NCBI GenBank assembly: GCA_026008535.1
Contig: BRKX01000018.1
Location: 25,056,088-25,120,087, forward strand
DNA: 64,000 nt
Reading direction: 5' to 3'
From: Perilla frutescens
Lineage: Eukaryota > Streptophyta > Magnoliopsida > Lamiales > Lamiaceae
Part shown: in pieces, positions 49,172 through 60,340 of the stretch
Layout: each line of letters opens with the position of its first letter
How positions within the stretch are numbered: position 1 is the first letter of the stretch
Made by a program: the position numbers and the translations under genes
Notes under the pieces: model-generated
What the model was told of the DNA's origin: nothing
The model's database searches: none
The model's input: the letters and a program-made list of their open reading frames with translations, nothing else

Positions 49172-50347
49172 AAATCTCTGTATGGCTTGAAACAGAGTCC
49201 TCATGAGTGGTTTAATACATTCACTACAACATTTGAGAAATTTGGAATGCAGAAGAGCAAGTCAGATCATTCGGTCTTCTATAAGAGATCTGGCAGTGGT
49301 ATCATTTTAATTGTAGTATATGTGGATGATATGGTGATTACAAGCAGTGATTCTGACAACATTGATTCATTGAAGGCTTTTCTCCATACTCAGTTTAGCA
49401 CTAAAGATTTGGGAAGACTGGGGTATTTTTTAGGTGTTGAGGTCATTAGGAGTAAGAAAGTGATCTTCTTATCTCAAAGGAAGTATGTGCTTGACCTACT
49501 CTCTGAAACGGGAAAGTTGGGGGGCCAAACCATGTAGCACCCTAATGATTCCGAACTTACAGCTAATAAAAGACGGTGAATTATTTAATGACCCCAAGCG
49601 ATATAGAAGATTGGTTGGCAAATTGAACTATCTTAGGATGATACGTCCTGACATTGCATATCCAGTAAGTGTGGTCAGTCAATACATGTCGTCACCAACT
49701 ATTGATCATTGGAAGGCAGTCGAGCAGCTTCTGTGCTACTTGAAAATAGCCCTTGGGCGTAGAATTGTATACAGTAATCATGGGCATGAAAATATTGAAT
49801 GTTTCTCAGATGCTGATCGGGTAGGATCCAAGAAAGATCGGACATGATCCAAGGAAGATTGAAGGTCTACATTAGGATATTATGTTATTTTCAGTGGAAA
49901 TTTGATTTCATAACAGAGTAAGAAGCAGAATGTCATCTCTCGTTCAAGTGCAAAATCAGAATGTAGAGATCTATGGCCAAATCTACATGTGAGATAGTTT
50001 GGATACATGAGTTCCTTAAGGAGATAGGTTTGAAGCTCTCAATACTCGCAAAGTTATGGTGTGATAATCAAGCTACACTCCACATTTCGTCTAATCCGGT
50101 TTTTCATGAGCGGACTAAGCATATTGAGATTGATTGTCACTTTGTTCATGAGAAGATTCCACGGGGGCTGATCTCTACAGGATATATGAAAACTGAAGAT
50201 CAATTAGGAGACATTTTCACAAAGGCTCTTAGTGGGACGAGGATAGATTATCTTTGTAACAAGCTGGGCATGATTAATATCTATGATCCAATTAACTTGA
50301 GGGGGTGTTATAGATATTGTTATAATTTATTGCCTGAAATAATGTGA
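49172..50347 (+). pseudogene. Ty1/copia reverse transcriptase-RNase H fragment
   Basis: Plus-strand remnant of a copia polyprotein. It begins within reverse transcriptase at SLYGLKQSPHEW, with the catalytic YVDDMV (about 49318-49335) and DLGRLGYFLGVEV. The RNase H part includes FSDAD (49803-49817), WCDNQATLHISSNPVFHERT (50058-50117) and KHIEIDCHFVHEK (50118-50156). It changes frame near 49520-49550 and has stops between 49845 and 49970. A purine-rich ACTTGAGGGGG (50293-50303) follows, typical of the polypurine tract before the 3' LTR. It is in the opposite orientation to the gag fragment, so the two are not one intact element. Confidence 0.88.
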
Positions 50348-51512
50348 ATTACGGATGTAAATTGAAAAGTTAAAAATAATGTAGAAGCTAGTGTTACCAC
50401 ATTGCCTTCAACATGCAGCGGAAACATAAATAGAACTTTGCACAAAACAAGTTTTAAATCACACTCCTTACGGTGTATGATTGCCTCAAGGCGAAATTCA
50501 CTATCACAAGTGAAACACAAAAACAATGCTGATGTTGTCTCGGTTCACTCCCTTGACAACACTGCATAAAACATACAGAGGACTATCATAGCTTCGCTCA
50601 CTCGAATAATCACTCAAAAACAAACCTATCTAAACACATAGATAGATTACAATCAGTCACTCTAAATCCTAGACTTCTCAAAGTAGACTATCTAACCTAC
50701 ACACACAACTGGAATGAAAGTCTCCAGCTGATTGGGACGCTAGGCAGATGTCGAGGAAGATGTCTTGGATTTCAGAGATGACATTAGATGCAAGATTCAG
50801 AGCTTCTCACAAACCACGGTGATAACCTGCTTGCATGAATGATTCTAAGGTCTAAGGAGACCTTAAATACTTCCTCTATCTCGGCTGGGTAGTTTCTACA
50901 CGATCCTTGATGAGTTGGATGCAAAACTACCGCCTTCCACTACCCTTGCTGAACTGGACTCGAGATAACCGTCCTCTGCACTGCGTGGCACACGTTCTTC
51001 AACATCGTGTAACAATGGCGGTTACTCCAGCTACCCACGTTCTCTGCAACGGTTAGTGTCAAAGATGAAGTGGGGAACATCACGTTCCTAGAAACTCGGA
51101 ACAGATTCTGACCTAGTCAAAATCAAGCATAATCCATGTTTTAATTCAAAATAAAATATCTAATAAATCCCTTAAATCGTGGAAAATGATATGTGACAAA
51201 AATCACAATTTATTAAGATTAATTTAAAATAAATTAATCCAAAATACTAGGAAATGATAAGGCTAGAGATCCGAGTGTTATACTCGGTGTGACAAGAATG
51301 ACGGACAACATTAGATACGACATTGATCGTGATGTTATCAGCGAAGTGATAACATCATCTGGAACACGCCATACTCAACAGATATATATGTAAAGTATAG
51401 ATTGTATAGGATACCACCTTCCTGAAATAGATTCATCTATCGTGTATTCGTGTATATATATGTGACTCTATGAGATTAATAAACACACATTATTTTTTAG
51501 TTTCACCATATT
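50304..51512 (+). mobile_element. Putative 3' LTR of the copia fragment with a nested insertion
   Basis: Directly after the polypurine tract the sequence starts TGTTATAGATATTG, a plausible LTR start. LTR-like end sequence (gattaataaacacaca; tatatatgtgactc) lies at 51450-51500. Between about 50385 and 51260 there is a GC-richer block that looks like another LTR or element inserted in it, with ccttcaacatgcagcggaaac near its left end. The boundaries are estimates. Confidence 0.45.
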
Positions 51513-52201
51513 AAACATTGATGATATCGAGGATGCAGGGAACTTGTGTTTTAATGTTAGTAAATTTGTTTTCTAAAAAGAAAAAAAATACAGAGAATTG
51601 ATTTTTTTTCCCGCAAATTCTTTGTTTTTTTTTAGAAGTTTTTCCCGCAAATTCAAGTATGAGAACATTGGCTCGTTCCTGTTAGTTTAGATCCCAACTT
51701 AATAATCATAAAATCTAGTTGAATTATGAATGCCATCGTAACAAAAAATTTATTTGGGTAATTATTGTGTTAAGCATCTGACCAATTGAAATTTGCTAGA
51801 TGGATTAACATCTAAATCTAAATACTACCAAAATACACGAAAAATTACATATATTATAGTATTAGATATGAATTTAAATTTATATGTTATTATTAGATAT
51901 GAATTTAAATTCAAATTTTAATTCATTTAATAAATTTTGACTTGTCAAACAGTCACGTATATATATTTTGAATTTTCTTTTACATTATTTTCTTATAGTC
52001 CTAACCACTCTTCTTCTAGAGGTGTAACTTTCTCATAGCCAGAGGAAGATGTAGCAAACAAACCAAAAAAGGAAAAAAAACAATATAGAAAATGCTCTTT
52101 TTTTAAAAACATTTTAATTTTCCACTTATATATATTTTTAACCTTGTTTTTATAAGAATTCAATCAAGCGTCCAATATAGTAAAACTACAATTATAAGCA
52201 T
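51513..52201. other. AT-rich intergenic DNA
   Basis: No gene. A short duplicated phrase ttagatatgaatttaaatt occurs at about 51862 and 51893. Confidence 0.5.
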
Positions 52202-52210
52202 TAATATTAA

Positions 52211-52592
52211 GGGTATTATCAGATTTAGCCTGATCTTTCAAATAATTCATAAAAATATTCTGACCTTTTATAAATAACAATTTAATACTTGACTTTTTGA
52301 ATATACAACAAAAGCTTGAAATTAATTTCGGATTTTTAGTTGCCGACGTGTCTTTTTGCCCGAAATTTTTAATGACGTGGAAAACACTTGTGCCACGTCA
52401 ATTGATCAAATAAAATTATATTTCACTCCACATTGTATAAAGATACATGTCGGCAACTAAAAACATGAAAATTAATTCCGGACTAGATTTGTTGTATATT
52501 TAAAAAATCGGGTATTAAATTATTATTCATAAAAAGTCAAGACATTTTTTGTGAATTACTTGAAAAATCGGGCTAAAATCTGATAATATCCC
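52211..52592. mobile_element. MULE-type MITE, 382 bp
   Basis: Ends of about 110 bp are inverted copies starting GGG(A)TATTATCAGATTT(T)AGCC(C/T)GAT. An exact 9-bp target duplication TAATATTAA flanks them (52202-52210 and 52593-52601). It is non-coding. The middle contains TTAGTTGCCGAC/GTCGGCAACTAA on both sides. Confidence 0.85.
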
Positions 52593-52775
52593 TAATATTA
52601 ATTATCTGTACAATAAGGCATTGACGACAAACAGGTTTGATCCGTCTCAATGTATAATCCAACATATTTTACAAAATACATAAACCTGATTCAACCATTT
52701 TCTTATATAGATAGAAGAAATTGTGAAAAATTATTATACGCCTATTTTTCATGTTAATTATATTTGTTGATGGTG

Positions 52776-54705
52776 TCATTCTGTGGAGGGAAGTCCATTT
52801 TGTACCCAAGCAGCGTATCCTCCAGCCATGTCAGTAATTCCAGTGAAACCCTATAAATAAAATCAATAAAAAGAAAATCACTTATTTTTATGGTAAAAGT
52901 CTCAAATTACAGTGTGTACAAAAATACAATCAGAAAACTGGAAAGTAGTTTACTAAATGCGTCAAATCTTAAGAGTAATTAAGTTTTATAAGCATTAATT
53001 ATTTTGGCCACCAATTTGTGAAAATCAATAGTATGTTTTGAGATGAAAATGTGAATAAGCATAGTTTAAATGTAGATTAGAACATATATATTCTGGTGTT
53101 ATATGAAGCATTTACGATGTAGTTGGTGAGGTGTAACATGTAGGTATCTAAAAGGCAAGATTGAACTCACATCCGATACGAGCACAGATGCAGCCATGAG
53201 CGACCTCTTCCCCAACTGACATCCCTGCAATGGACAGACTATCAGTATCAGCAGTGCACCCAATTCCAAACACTTAAATTTGAGCCTCAACTAACTTACA
53301 ACAATGATCTCATCATCTTTGCTAAAATGAGCCAACACTTGTTCCAAGAATTTGGGGTTCCTGCTCATACCTGCGCTCGACCATAATTTTACAGAATCGC
53401 ATTACATGAAATCCAACTCCTAACTTATTCTGATCAATTATTTAGATATATATCTTGATGAACTATTAACTTTATTTCAAAGAACCGGATTCTCTTTGTA
53501 AGCTTGGCCACAAAATCACAATCCATCATAACCTCACAATTGCAAGTTAATTCATCCAGAAAGCGTAACAGATTGCAAAGGCGAACCTGGTCCGAGCCTC
53601 AGCATGAAAGGAACATTGACAGCACCAACGACATGGCCAGCACTAAACTCATCAGGGGTCCTGCACAGTGCAAAATTTTCCAATCAGATGAAGTAAGTTG
53701 TAGCTAATTAAACCAAAAATATATAAGATCATGATCAGTACCTAACGTCCAGGTAACGATGACCAGCTTGAAGTAGTTCATTTGCCACACGAACGGGGAC
53801 TGATGTTGGGACAGTGGGCGACTGCACACTCCCGCTCTCTGCTACCATCCCACTGCACAAAATCAGCAACACATTGATCATTTAAGACTTGTAGGTTAAT
53901 TAGGTACACTGTTTACACACTGGGCTAAAGTCTACAAATATCATTTGTTTTGTCTTCTAAGCTAAAGACAAGTGAACTCTACACAATCAGCACCAACATT
54001 AGCGAAGGCTTTCAATAAGCTCAATTCAGATCAAAATCGTATAACAAGTTTATAATGGGAGACATATCACATAGGTGTCGATTATAAAGTGTTTCGTGGA
54101 AAAAGGTTGCAAAATTGGCCCCTTAACAGACAAGATAATCCACAGCTACGCCTATGCACTCAGATTTCAGAAGAGATGCCAAAGCGATGTATAGCAGTTG
54201 CTAGTGGAGCTCGTTAACCAGTGATTACCACAATTTGTTATGGTCATGGTCATGCATTTTTAGAACCATAGTTAATGGAACTGGAATTCATCTCCACTAC
54301 CCTGTTTTCCTCTGTAATAAGAATAATGGGTACGATTTGATAGAACGCTGCAATCAAAATTCCGATCCGCTAAAAGAATCAATTCATTACCTGAAGCCGG
54401 GAACTCTGTGGCTGGTGCTAAAGCTACGTCGTCTGATGGGCCAAACCTGATTCTTGATCACATTTGGGGAAGACACTGATACACACCTAAAACATGCAAA
54501 AAAATAACATCTAAATTAATTAAACTCAACAGATAAATTGTAATCTAAAATACGCACAGAAAATAATAGGAAAAGGGGTCGTCAAAGTTGAAGGACTCCA
54601 TAAAAAAAAAGAGCAAAGTGAAGAAGAGTGGTACCTAATATTTAGATGATCGGGAAGATTTAGAGGACGTAAGGTAGCAGAAAATGAAAGAGAGATGGCG
54701 GTCAT
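52776..54705 (-). CDS. SEN1: SEN1/DIN1-type plastid rhodanese (sulfurtransferase)
   Basis: Single-domain rhodanese of the plant senescence-associated/dark-inducible group (STR15/STR16), which moves sulfane sulfur from donors such as thiosulfate to an acceptor through a cysteine persulfide; a chloroplast location is likely. Minus-strand exons in order: 54705-54635, 54486-54391, 53852-53742, 53660-53587, 53370-53300, 53224-53171 and 52850-52776, giving 183 aa, the usual length. The first 70 or so residues are Ser/Arg-rich without acidic stretches at the very start, like a transit peptide. The rhodanese domain follows: VPVRVANELLQAGHRYLDVR, TPDEFSAGHVVGAVNVP, the active-site loop GCQLGKRS with Cys143, and GFTGITDMAGGYAAW. 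The intron 4 donor is GTTCGC, less usual but GT-AG. In relatives, expression is induced by dark, senescence and sugar starvation; nothing in this sequence proves that here. Confidence 0.94.
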
Positions 54706-54799
54706 CGTATTTTTGCTTGTTCGTAAATGTTTTCTTGCTCAGAGTTTTTTTGAGGATGAAATAGCGTGTGATATGATGATACAATACAAATGTATGAAG

Positions 54800-54815
54800 T
54801 GAATTTATATGGAGT
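54800..54815 (-). promoter_or_regulatory. Candidate TATA box of the SEN1-like gene
   Basis: On the minus strand CCATATAAATTC lies about 100 bases before the start codon at 54705, a plausible TATA position for a short 5' UTR. It is predicted from spacing and sequence only. Confidence 0.45.
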
Positions 54816-55353
54816 CCAGATAATTACTATAATTTCTATGGTTTCTTAAAAACTAAAAAGAGTATGCGAAGATTGTGTACGAGAGACAACGGAAGAAGAT
54901 GACGGTGGGCCCCAATTCCAATATTCAAATTAATGTTTATATGCTGAACGTAAAAAGTAACTTGTTGAGAGTTCAAATCCACTGTCGACCTTCCACCTTT
55001 TTTCCCCAGTCAAGACAATGCATATTATCTATTACTTATATAAAAGTATTTTGCATTAATGTAAATAAATAGGTATATGCAAAAAAAATTAAAAATTATA
55101 CATCTATAAATTGGTTTAATTCGTTGTATTTTACACTGTTTTAGCGAATGGCGATCTTTAAAATATACTATTTAATTTAGCATTTTATGCACAATCTGTT
55201 AATATTCAGAGTACATATATTAGGAGTTAAGATTTCTACTCTTCTAGTATATAATTAGTATTTCAAATCGTGTTTGAAAGTTGTAAGAATGTTCTTATAA
55301 ATTTATGAGATACGATTTTCATTTGATTACCCTAGAATTTGCAAATACAAGAT
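54816..55353. other. Upstream DNA of the SEN1-like gene
   Basis: AT-rich. No further gene. It may contain distal promoter elements, but none could be named with confidence. Confidence 0.4.
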
Positions 55354-55365
55354 AAAACATAAACG

Positions 55366-55471
55366 AGTCCTGCTGGAATAGCCTAGTGGTAGAGTGAGGC
55401 TGTTTGAAGATCAAAGATTATAAATTAGAATCTCTTTAATACCATAAGTTGGGTGTTTGAGTAAAAAAAAA
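55366..55471 (+). mobile_element. tRNA-derived SINE
   Basis: Same family as 5718, 27789 and 32107: TAGCCTAGTGGTAGAGTGAG, a decayed B box TTAGAATCTC, then a poly-A tail. The target duplication AAAACATAAACG is exact (55354-55365 and 55472-55483). Confidence 0.8.
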
Positions 55472-55483
55472 AAAACATAAACG

Positions 55484-56990
55484 GAACATGGGTTATAAAC
55501 TAGAGGATCTCAACATTTGACCGTCTAAGATTTAGACGATTCCAATAAAATGTGTGAGAATAATGGATAGGCTGCCACGTAACGAACAATTATATATATG
55601 ATTTATCGGTGTTGTGATTAGTGAATACCCATCTCTCTGCGGATAATTCTGATGTATGGATAGATGGTGACATAATCTTGAGGTGGCTCTCCATTTTCGG
55701 ATTTATCTGTAAATTATTTCAATCACATTTGTTTTTTTGGTCGGGTTGATTGGCTTCTCAACACCTTCTAAATAGCGCATTTGCCGCTTTGCACCCTAAA
55801 AATCAAGAATTGACATTTGGAACCCGCTAACTACTTTTTTCTATTACAGTTTTCACCCGGCCTCATTTATCTACTAGCTTCCTGATGGAAATGAGTAAAT
55901 AACCATCGGAAAATCACTTTAACCATGATATTATAGTTATTTTTAATTTGATTTAATTATATTTTTAATTTGAATTTTTAGTGAAATATCGAAAAATATC
56001 TTAAACTTTAAATAATTATATTTTAGTGCATGCATTTTGATAATTATAATAAATTAGTATGAGAGTCAAAATGCGATGACCGAGACATAATGTCTCTTGT
56101 CGGAATTCCGAGTGAAATTCAACACAAATTATAAAAAAATGAAGTCGGAGAATTTCCGCGCGCAATATCGATGAGATATGTTATTTTTCGGTCATTGAAT
56201 TTAAATTTATTATAAATTTCAAAGTTCATGTACCAAAATATAATTACTTAAAATTCATGATATTTTAAAAAATTTGTTAAAAGTTGGGGTAAAGAATTCT
56301 CTTTTAATTGCGTGTTCTTTGCTTGGAGTAGTCTGAGTCCACTCACTTTATTCATTCATTAATGTAAAAAATTTAATACTAGGCCTAAGCGTAACTAGTG
56401 AGTGGCCACTAGCCAATGGGCATGTGAAGCGAGAGGTACCAAAATTAATACACCTCATTTCATGACCAAAATAATTTTCTGGTGGAAATATTCACGAGAT
56501 AGCAAGACTGCTGACTGCAGAATGATATATAAATATATGCCTTTCATTGTTGCAAAATATTTATTTTTTACTTTTATTTGTAGGGGTAAAACGCCAAATA
56601 CTCCAATTAGAGGTGCCATATGCGAATCACCATTCACCCACGGCCCACCCTTACCCTTTTAGTCAAAATAAAAATATCCACTTGTAATAATTTGTCTTTA
56701 GTTATAAATGTTCTTGGAACTTTCAACTATTGCATTTATCTTCTCGTCTATATCTATATCTATATCTATATCTATATCATATCTAAAAGAAAGATATTTT
56801 ATATCAATAGAAACTATTAAATTTTTCCGCTTAAATTATATTTTCAAAAATAGAAATATATATTATTTAATTTGTAAATCTATAAATATAGACAAAAGAA
56901 AAGTAAAAAAGGGAAAAAAGGCAACATATAAGCCCATAGTAGTTTCATGGGCAATTTAGAGTATGACACACTTGTCCCCACATCCAATCA
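55484..56990. other. Intergenic DNA with an inverted repeat and (TATATC)n
   Basis: A decayed inverted-repeat element lies at about 55988-56272 (arms with aatatc(t/a)t(g)aa.tttaa(a/g)taattatattttag/g). A (TATATC)n microsatellite lies at about 56743-56778. No gene was seen. Confidence 0.5.
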
Positions 56991-57069
56991 TTGGGGAAGT
57001 GTACCTTTTATATTTTGTTAATAACTCTACATTAAATGCACCTTACCTAACATAAAAAAAAATGATCCC

Positions 57070-57790
57070 AAATTTCATAACGAAATAACTATCGGCATAA
57101 CGACAACTTTTTATAAAATGCCGTTATGCATTAACGAAAGTGATTGGAGTTTCATTAACGACAACTTTTCGTTATGCCATTATTAATCGTTATAGGAGTT
57201 TCGTTCGTTATAACGAAAATCGTTATAGGATTTTTTTTTAGTAATAATTAGTATAATTGGCATAACGAAAATCGCTATAAACTGGCTATTATAGTTTAAA
57301 TTTAAATTTCGTCATGGTTAAACTGAATTTCGTTATTGTTAAAATTCAAATATCGTTATGTTAAATCTACAATTTCGTTATTGTTAAATTTCAATTTTGG
57401 TATGTTAAAAATTAAATTTTCGTTATAGTTGAATTTAAATATTCGTTATGTTAAAAACAAAACTTTCGTTAATGTTAAATTGTTATTTTCGTTATGTTGA
57501 ATGATGAAATTTTCGTTATGCTTAATTGTTATTTTCGTTATGTTGAATGATGAAATTTTCGTTATGCCTAATTTTCGTTATTAAAAAACTTTCATTATTT
57601 TCGTTATGCTTAATTGTTAAATTTCATCATTTTCGCTATGCCATAGTCTCGTTATAACGAAAAATGGGCCATACTATAGGATTTTCGTTATAACTAAAAT
57701 CTTATTAACGAAAATCATTATAGGAGTTTTTTTTAGTAATTCCATTTTTAATCGTTATAGGATTTTGGGGCATAACGATCGTTATGGCTG
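57070..57790. repeat. TAACGA/TCGTTA motif array, 3' side of the DUF1985 gene
   Basis: About 29 occurrences of TAACGA or TCGTTA by eye in 720 bp, often as TTTCGTTATG and sometimes fused as the palindrome TCGTTATAACGA (57210, 57652). CpG sites are kept in most units, which is striking in AT-rich, presumably methylated repeat DNA. Confidence 0.85.
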
Positions 57791-57903
57791 ATCAAGTTTT
57801 AGTTGGCCAACATTAAATGAACATCAATGCATTATTTTCTTTCTGGCTCGGTCAAATTGAGGTAGGTAAAATGCATAAATATGTATATTTGTATAAGTAG
57901 GTA

Positions 57904-59011
57904 TTAGTTGGCCCAAATTAAATGAAATTTAATGCATTTAAATTTGTGCAAGAGAGGTTGGTGTAAGGCACGTATATTTACACTATACGGATACACCAAA
58001 TCAAACCACACCCAAATAGAAGAAATAGTTCGAGAGTTTGGTAAAGAAGGAAAATCGTTGAATTCACATAAAAGGATTGCATGTCCATCAAAAAATCTGG
58101 AGAAGTCGATGCTCGGGACTGTGAATGACCACCTCAGGCAGCGAGGTGTGGTCATCTGACCTCCAGCGACGCCCAAACGACGACCAAGCTCGGGTAAAAC
58201 CTCACAAGCCCATGTCTGGTTAAAAAGGTAGAATATCTTGTAAGTATAATATCAAATAACTAAAACATAAATTTATCATGATAAATTAAACTAAATACCT
58301 GAAATGCCCAAACAGGTCCGTACCAATGATACGCTCCTTGGCCCTGTGGGCCCATATCCCGTCGCGCTCTCGGGAGGATGCTGATAAAGTGCATCATCAT
58401 CTGAAATGTGTAGCCCCCCATGGAAAAGAATTCCAACCATCAACATCCTCCAGCATGGCCCACACCCAGTCATCGATCGCTCGTCCAGGGTCTTGGAAAA
58501 ATAACATCCGATGCACGATCAGGATGTTCGCAAGCTTCACATAGTCTGGGGGGTGATTGGCTAGACGCTTCACCGTGAACTTATCATATAAAACTTGAAT
58601 TGTCGTCTTCTTCCCCTCAAAAATCTGGTGATAGATGCCTCTGTCCAGAATGCGATGAGCCGCATTCGGATCGAAACTGGACGGCCCGAACCGTAAGCCC
58701 GAAACCAGCGCGAACTCTGAGGGCCCAAAGCGTAGTGTCGCTCCCTTCACATGGAACCAACACTCTCTACCCTCACGTGCAGGATCCTGGACACGCACTT
58801 CGCGACAGACCAAGGCATGCATCGCCTTGCGTGCTATGTTACCGCCCCTAAAATCCACGAAATGTCCTAAGCATCCAGATCTGAACATCTGGATCGTATC
58901 CTCACCACCGAAATGATATAACACCTCCATAATCTTCTCTAGTAACTCCATCTTCATGTACATATTCACAGTCGGCTTCACCCTCTCGAGGGGGCGTCTA
59001 ATCCACTCGAT
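57904..59011 (-). pseudogene. DUF1985 protein gene of a transposon, frameshifted
   Basis: DUF1985 domains are found in plant MULE-borne genes, including Ulp1-protease genes and, as I recall, VANC anti-silencing proteins. Exon A runs from 59011 (after TTTTAG) to 58299 (before GTATTTAG): IEWIRRPLERVKPTVNMYMK, then FALVSGLRFGPSSF, the family signature, and a tail ending YHWYGPVWAFQ. Exon B starts at 58215 in the same phase (TWACEVLPELGRRLGV, then PRCLRWSFTVP) and stays open to about 57904. The frame breaks once, in a six-G run at 58414-58419 (coding strand) within FPWG: one more G restores the family pattern. Any first exon above 59011 was not found. No Ulp1 protease domain is seen. Confidence 0.8.
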
Positions 59012-59149
59012 CTAAAATTCACAACAGAAAAAGTATTATTATTTATATTTATTGTTTTTGTTGTTTTTATTTTTTACTAATAGTATTATTTACACTAAGT
59101 TTTTTTAATTAATTTAAATTAAATTATAATTAAGGCTTAACGGTAATGT

Positions 59150-60285
59150 TTTATTAAATTAAATTGTAATTAAGGCATAACGGTAATGCTTACATCATAA
59201 CTTAGAAAAAATTATTCTAGGTTTTATTTAGCTAAAATTATGTACTGCAATTAGGATATAACGAAAATTCTACACATAACGATAATAATCATAGAAGGCA
59301 TAACGATCATCTTAAATAGAAGACATAAAGATAACATTAAATACTAAGCATAACGATTAACTTATATTGCATTATGATAATGATAAAAAAGGTATAATGA
59401 TAAAAAAAATAGAATAACGATTATTAAAATCGCAATAACGAATGTTAATGTTCATTGACCGACAATAACAATAGTTTCGTTATTATGATAACGAAAGATG
59501 GAGAGAAACATAATAACGAAAGATGGAGAATAACAATAGTTTCGTTATTATTATTAAATATAATAACTATCGATATTATCATTTAAATATAATAAGAATG
59601 TCATAACGATTGATTAAAGATTAATAATAATTAAAAATGTCCATAACGAAAGTTTCGTTCATTATCATTATGCATTAACGAAATTCTATTTGCAATTATC
59701 GTTATGCATTGTCGTTATCCTTTTTTTCAATTATCATTATGCTTTATCGTTATTTTTTAATTAATTATTATTATGCATTGTCGTTTATCTTTTTTTGATT
59801 ATCGTTATGCATTATTGCTATTATTAGGATTTTGATAGTTATAGACTTTATGGCCTATTGATAGTTATAACGAAATTAATAATAATCGTTATAGGATTTT
59901 GATAGGTATAATAATCGTTATGGCCTATTAATTACAATGATTATATCATAATTGTTATAGAAATTAATAATAACGAAATTGTTATAGAAATTATAACGAT
60001 TAATAATAATCGTTATGGCCAATTAATAATAACGATTATTATTAATTTTTCTTAAATAAAATTAAAGTTATCGTTATACTTTGTGTGATAATGATTAATT
60101 TAATAATATAAGACATAACGATTATATCATAATTGGTAATGAATTATTTTAGCGAAAGTTATCGTTATACTTTGTGTGATAATTATTAATTTAATCATAT
60201 AAGGCATAACGATACGCATAACGATTATATTAAAATTTGTAACGATTTAAATTAACGATAGGAATAACAACATAACGATATTTCA
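59150..60285. repeat. TAACGA/TCGTTA motif array, 5' side of the DUF1985 gene
   Basis: Several dozen TAACGA/TCGTTA words by eye, with blocks of one orientation (59150-59660 mostly TAACGA, 59690-59900 mostly TCGTTA, then mixed). Separated from the other array only by the DUF1985 gene and short flanks. Confidence 0.85.
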
Positions 60286-60340
60286 AAGAAATATTTTATT
60301 CTTTTTGTATAGAAAGTACAAGTGTGTAAGACATTTTTCT

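Larger units (their letters stand above)
57000..60340 (-). mobile_element. DUF1985-bearing, VANDAL-like element (decayed)
   Basis: A minus-strand DUF1985 gene lies between two dense arrays of TAACGA/TCGTTA (about 57070-57790 and 59150-60285). Outside the arrays the words ACACACTTGT (about 56967) and its reverse complement (about 60320) might mark the ends, but no target duplication was found, so the borders are approximate. In Arabidopsis, VANDAL-type MULEs lack clear TIRs and carry arrays of short motifs bound by their own VANC proteins; this layout resembles them. No transposase is visible here. Confidence 0.6.

Noticed and set aside
56960..60335. Firm terminal repeats for the DUF1985 element (ACACACTTGT)
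   Set aside because: A ten-base match only, no target duplication beside it, and the left copy is also part of a local hairpin; kept only as a possibility.
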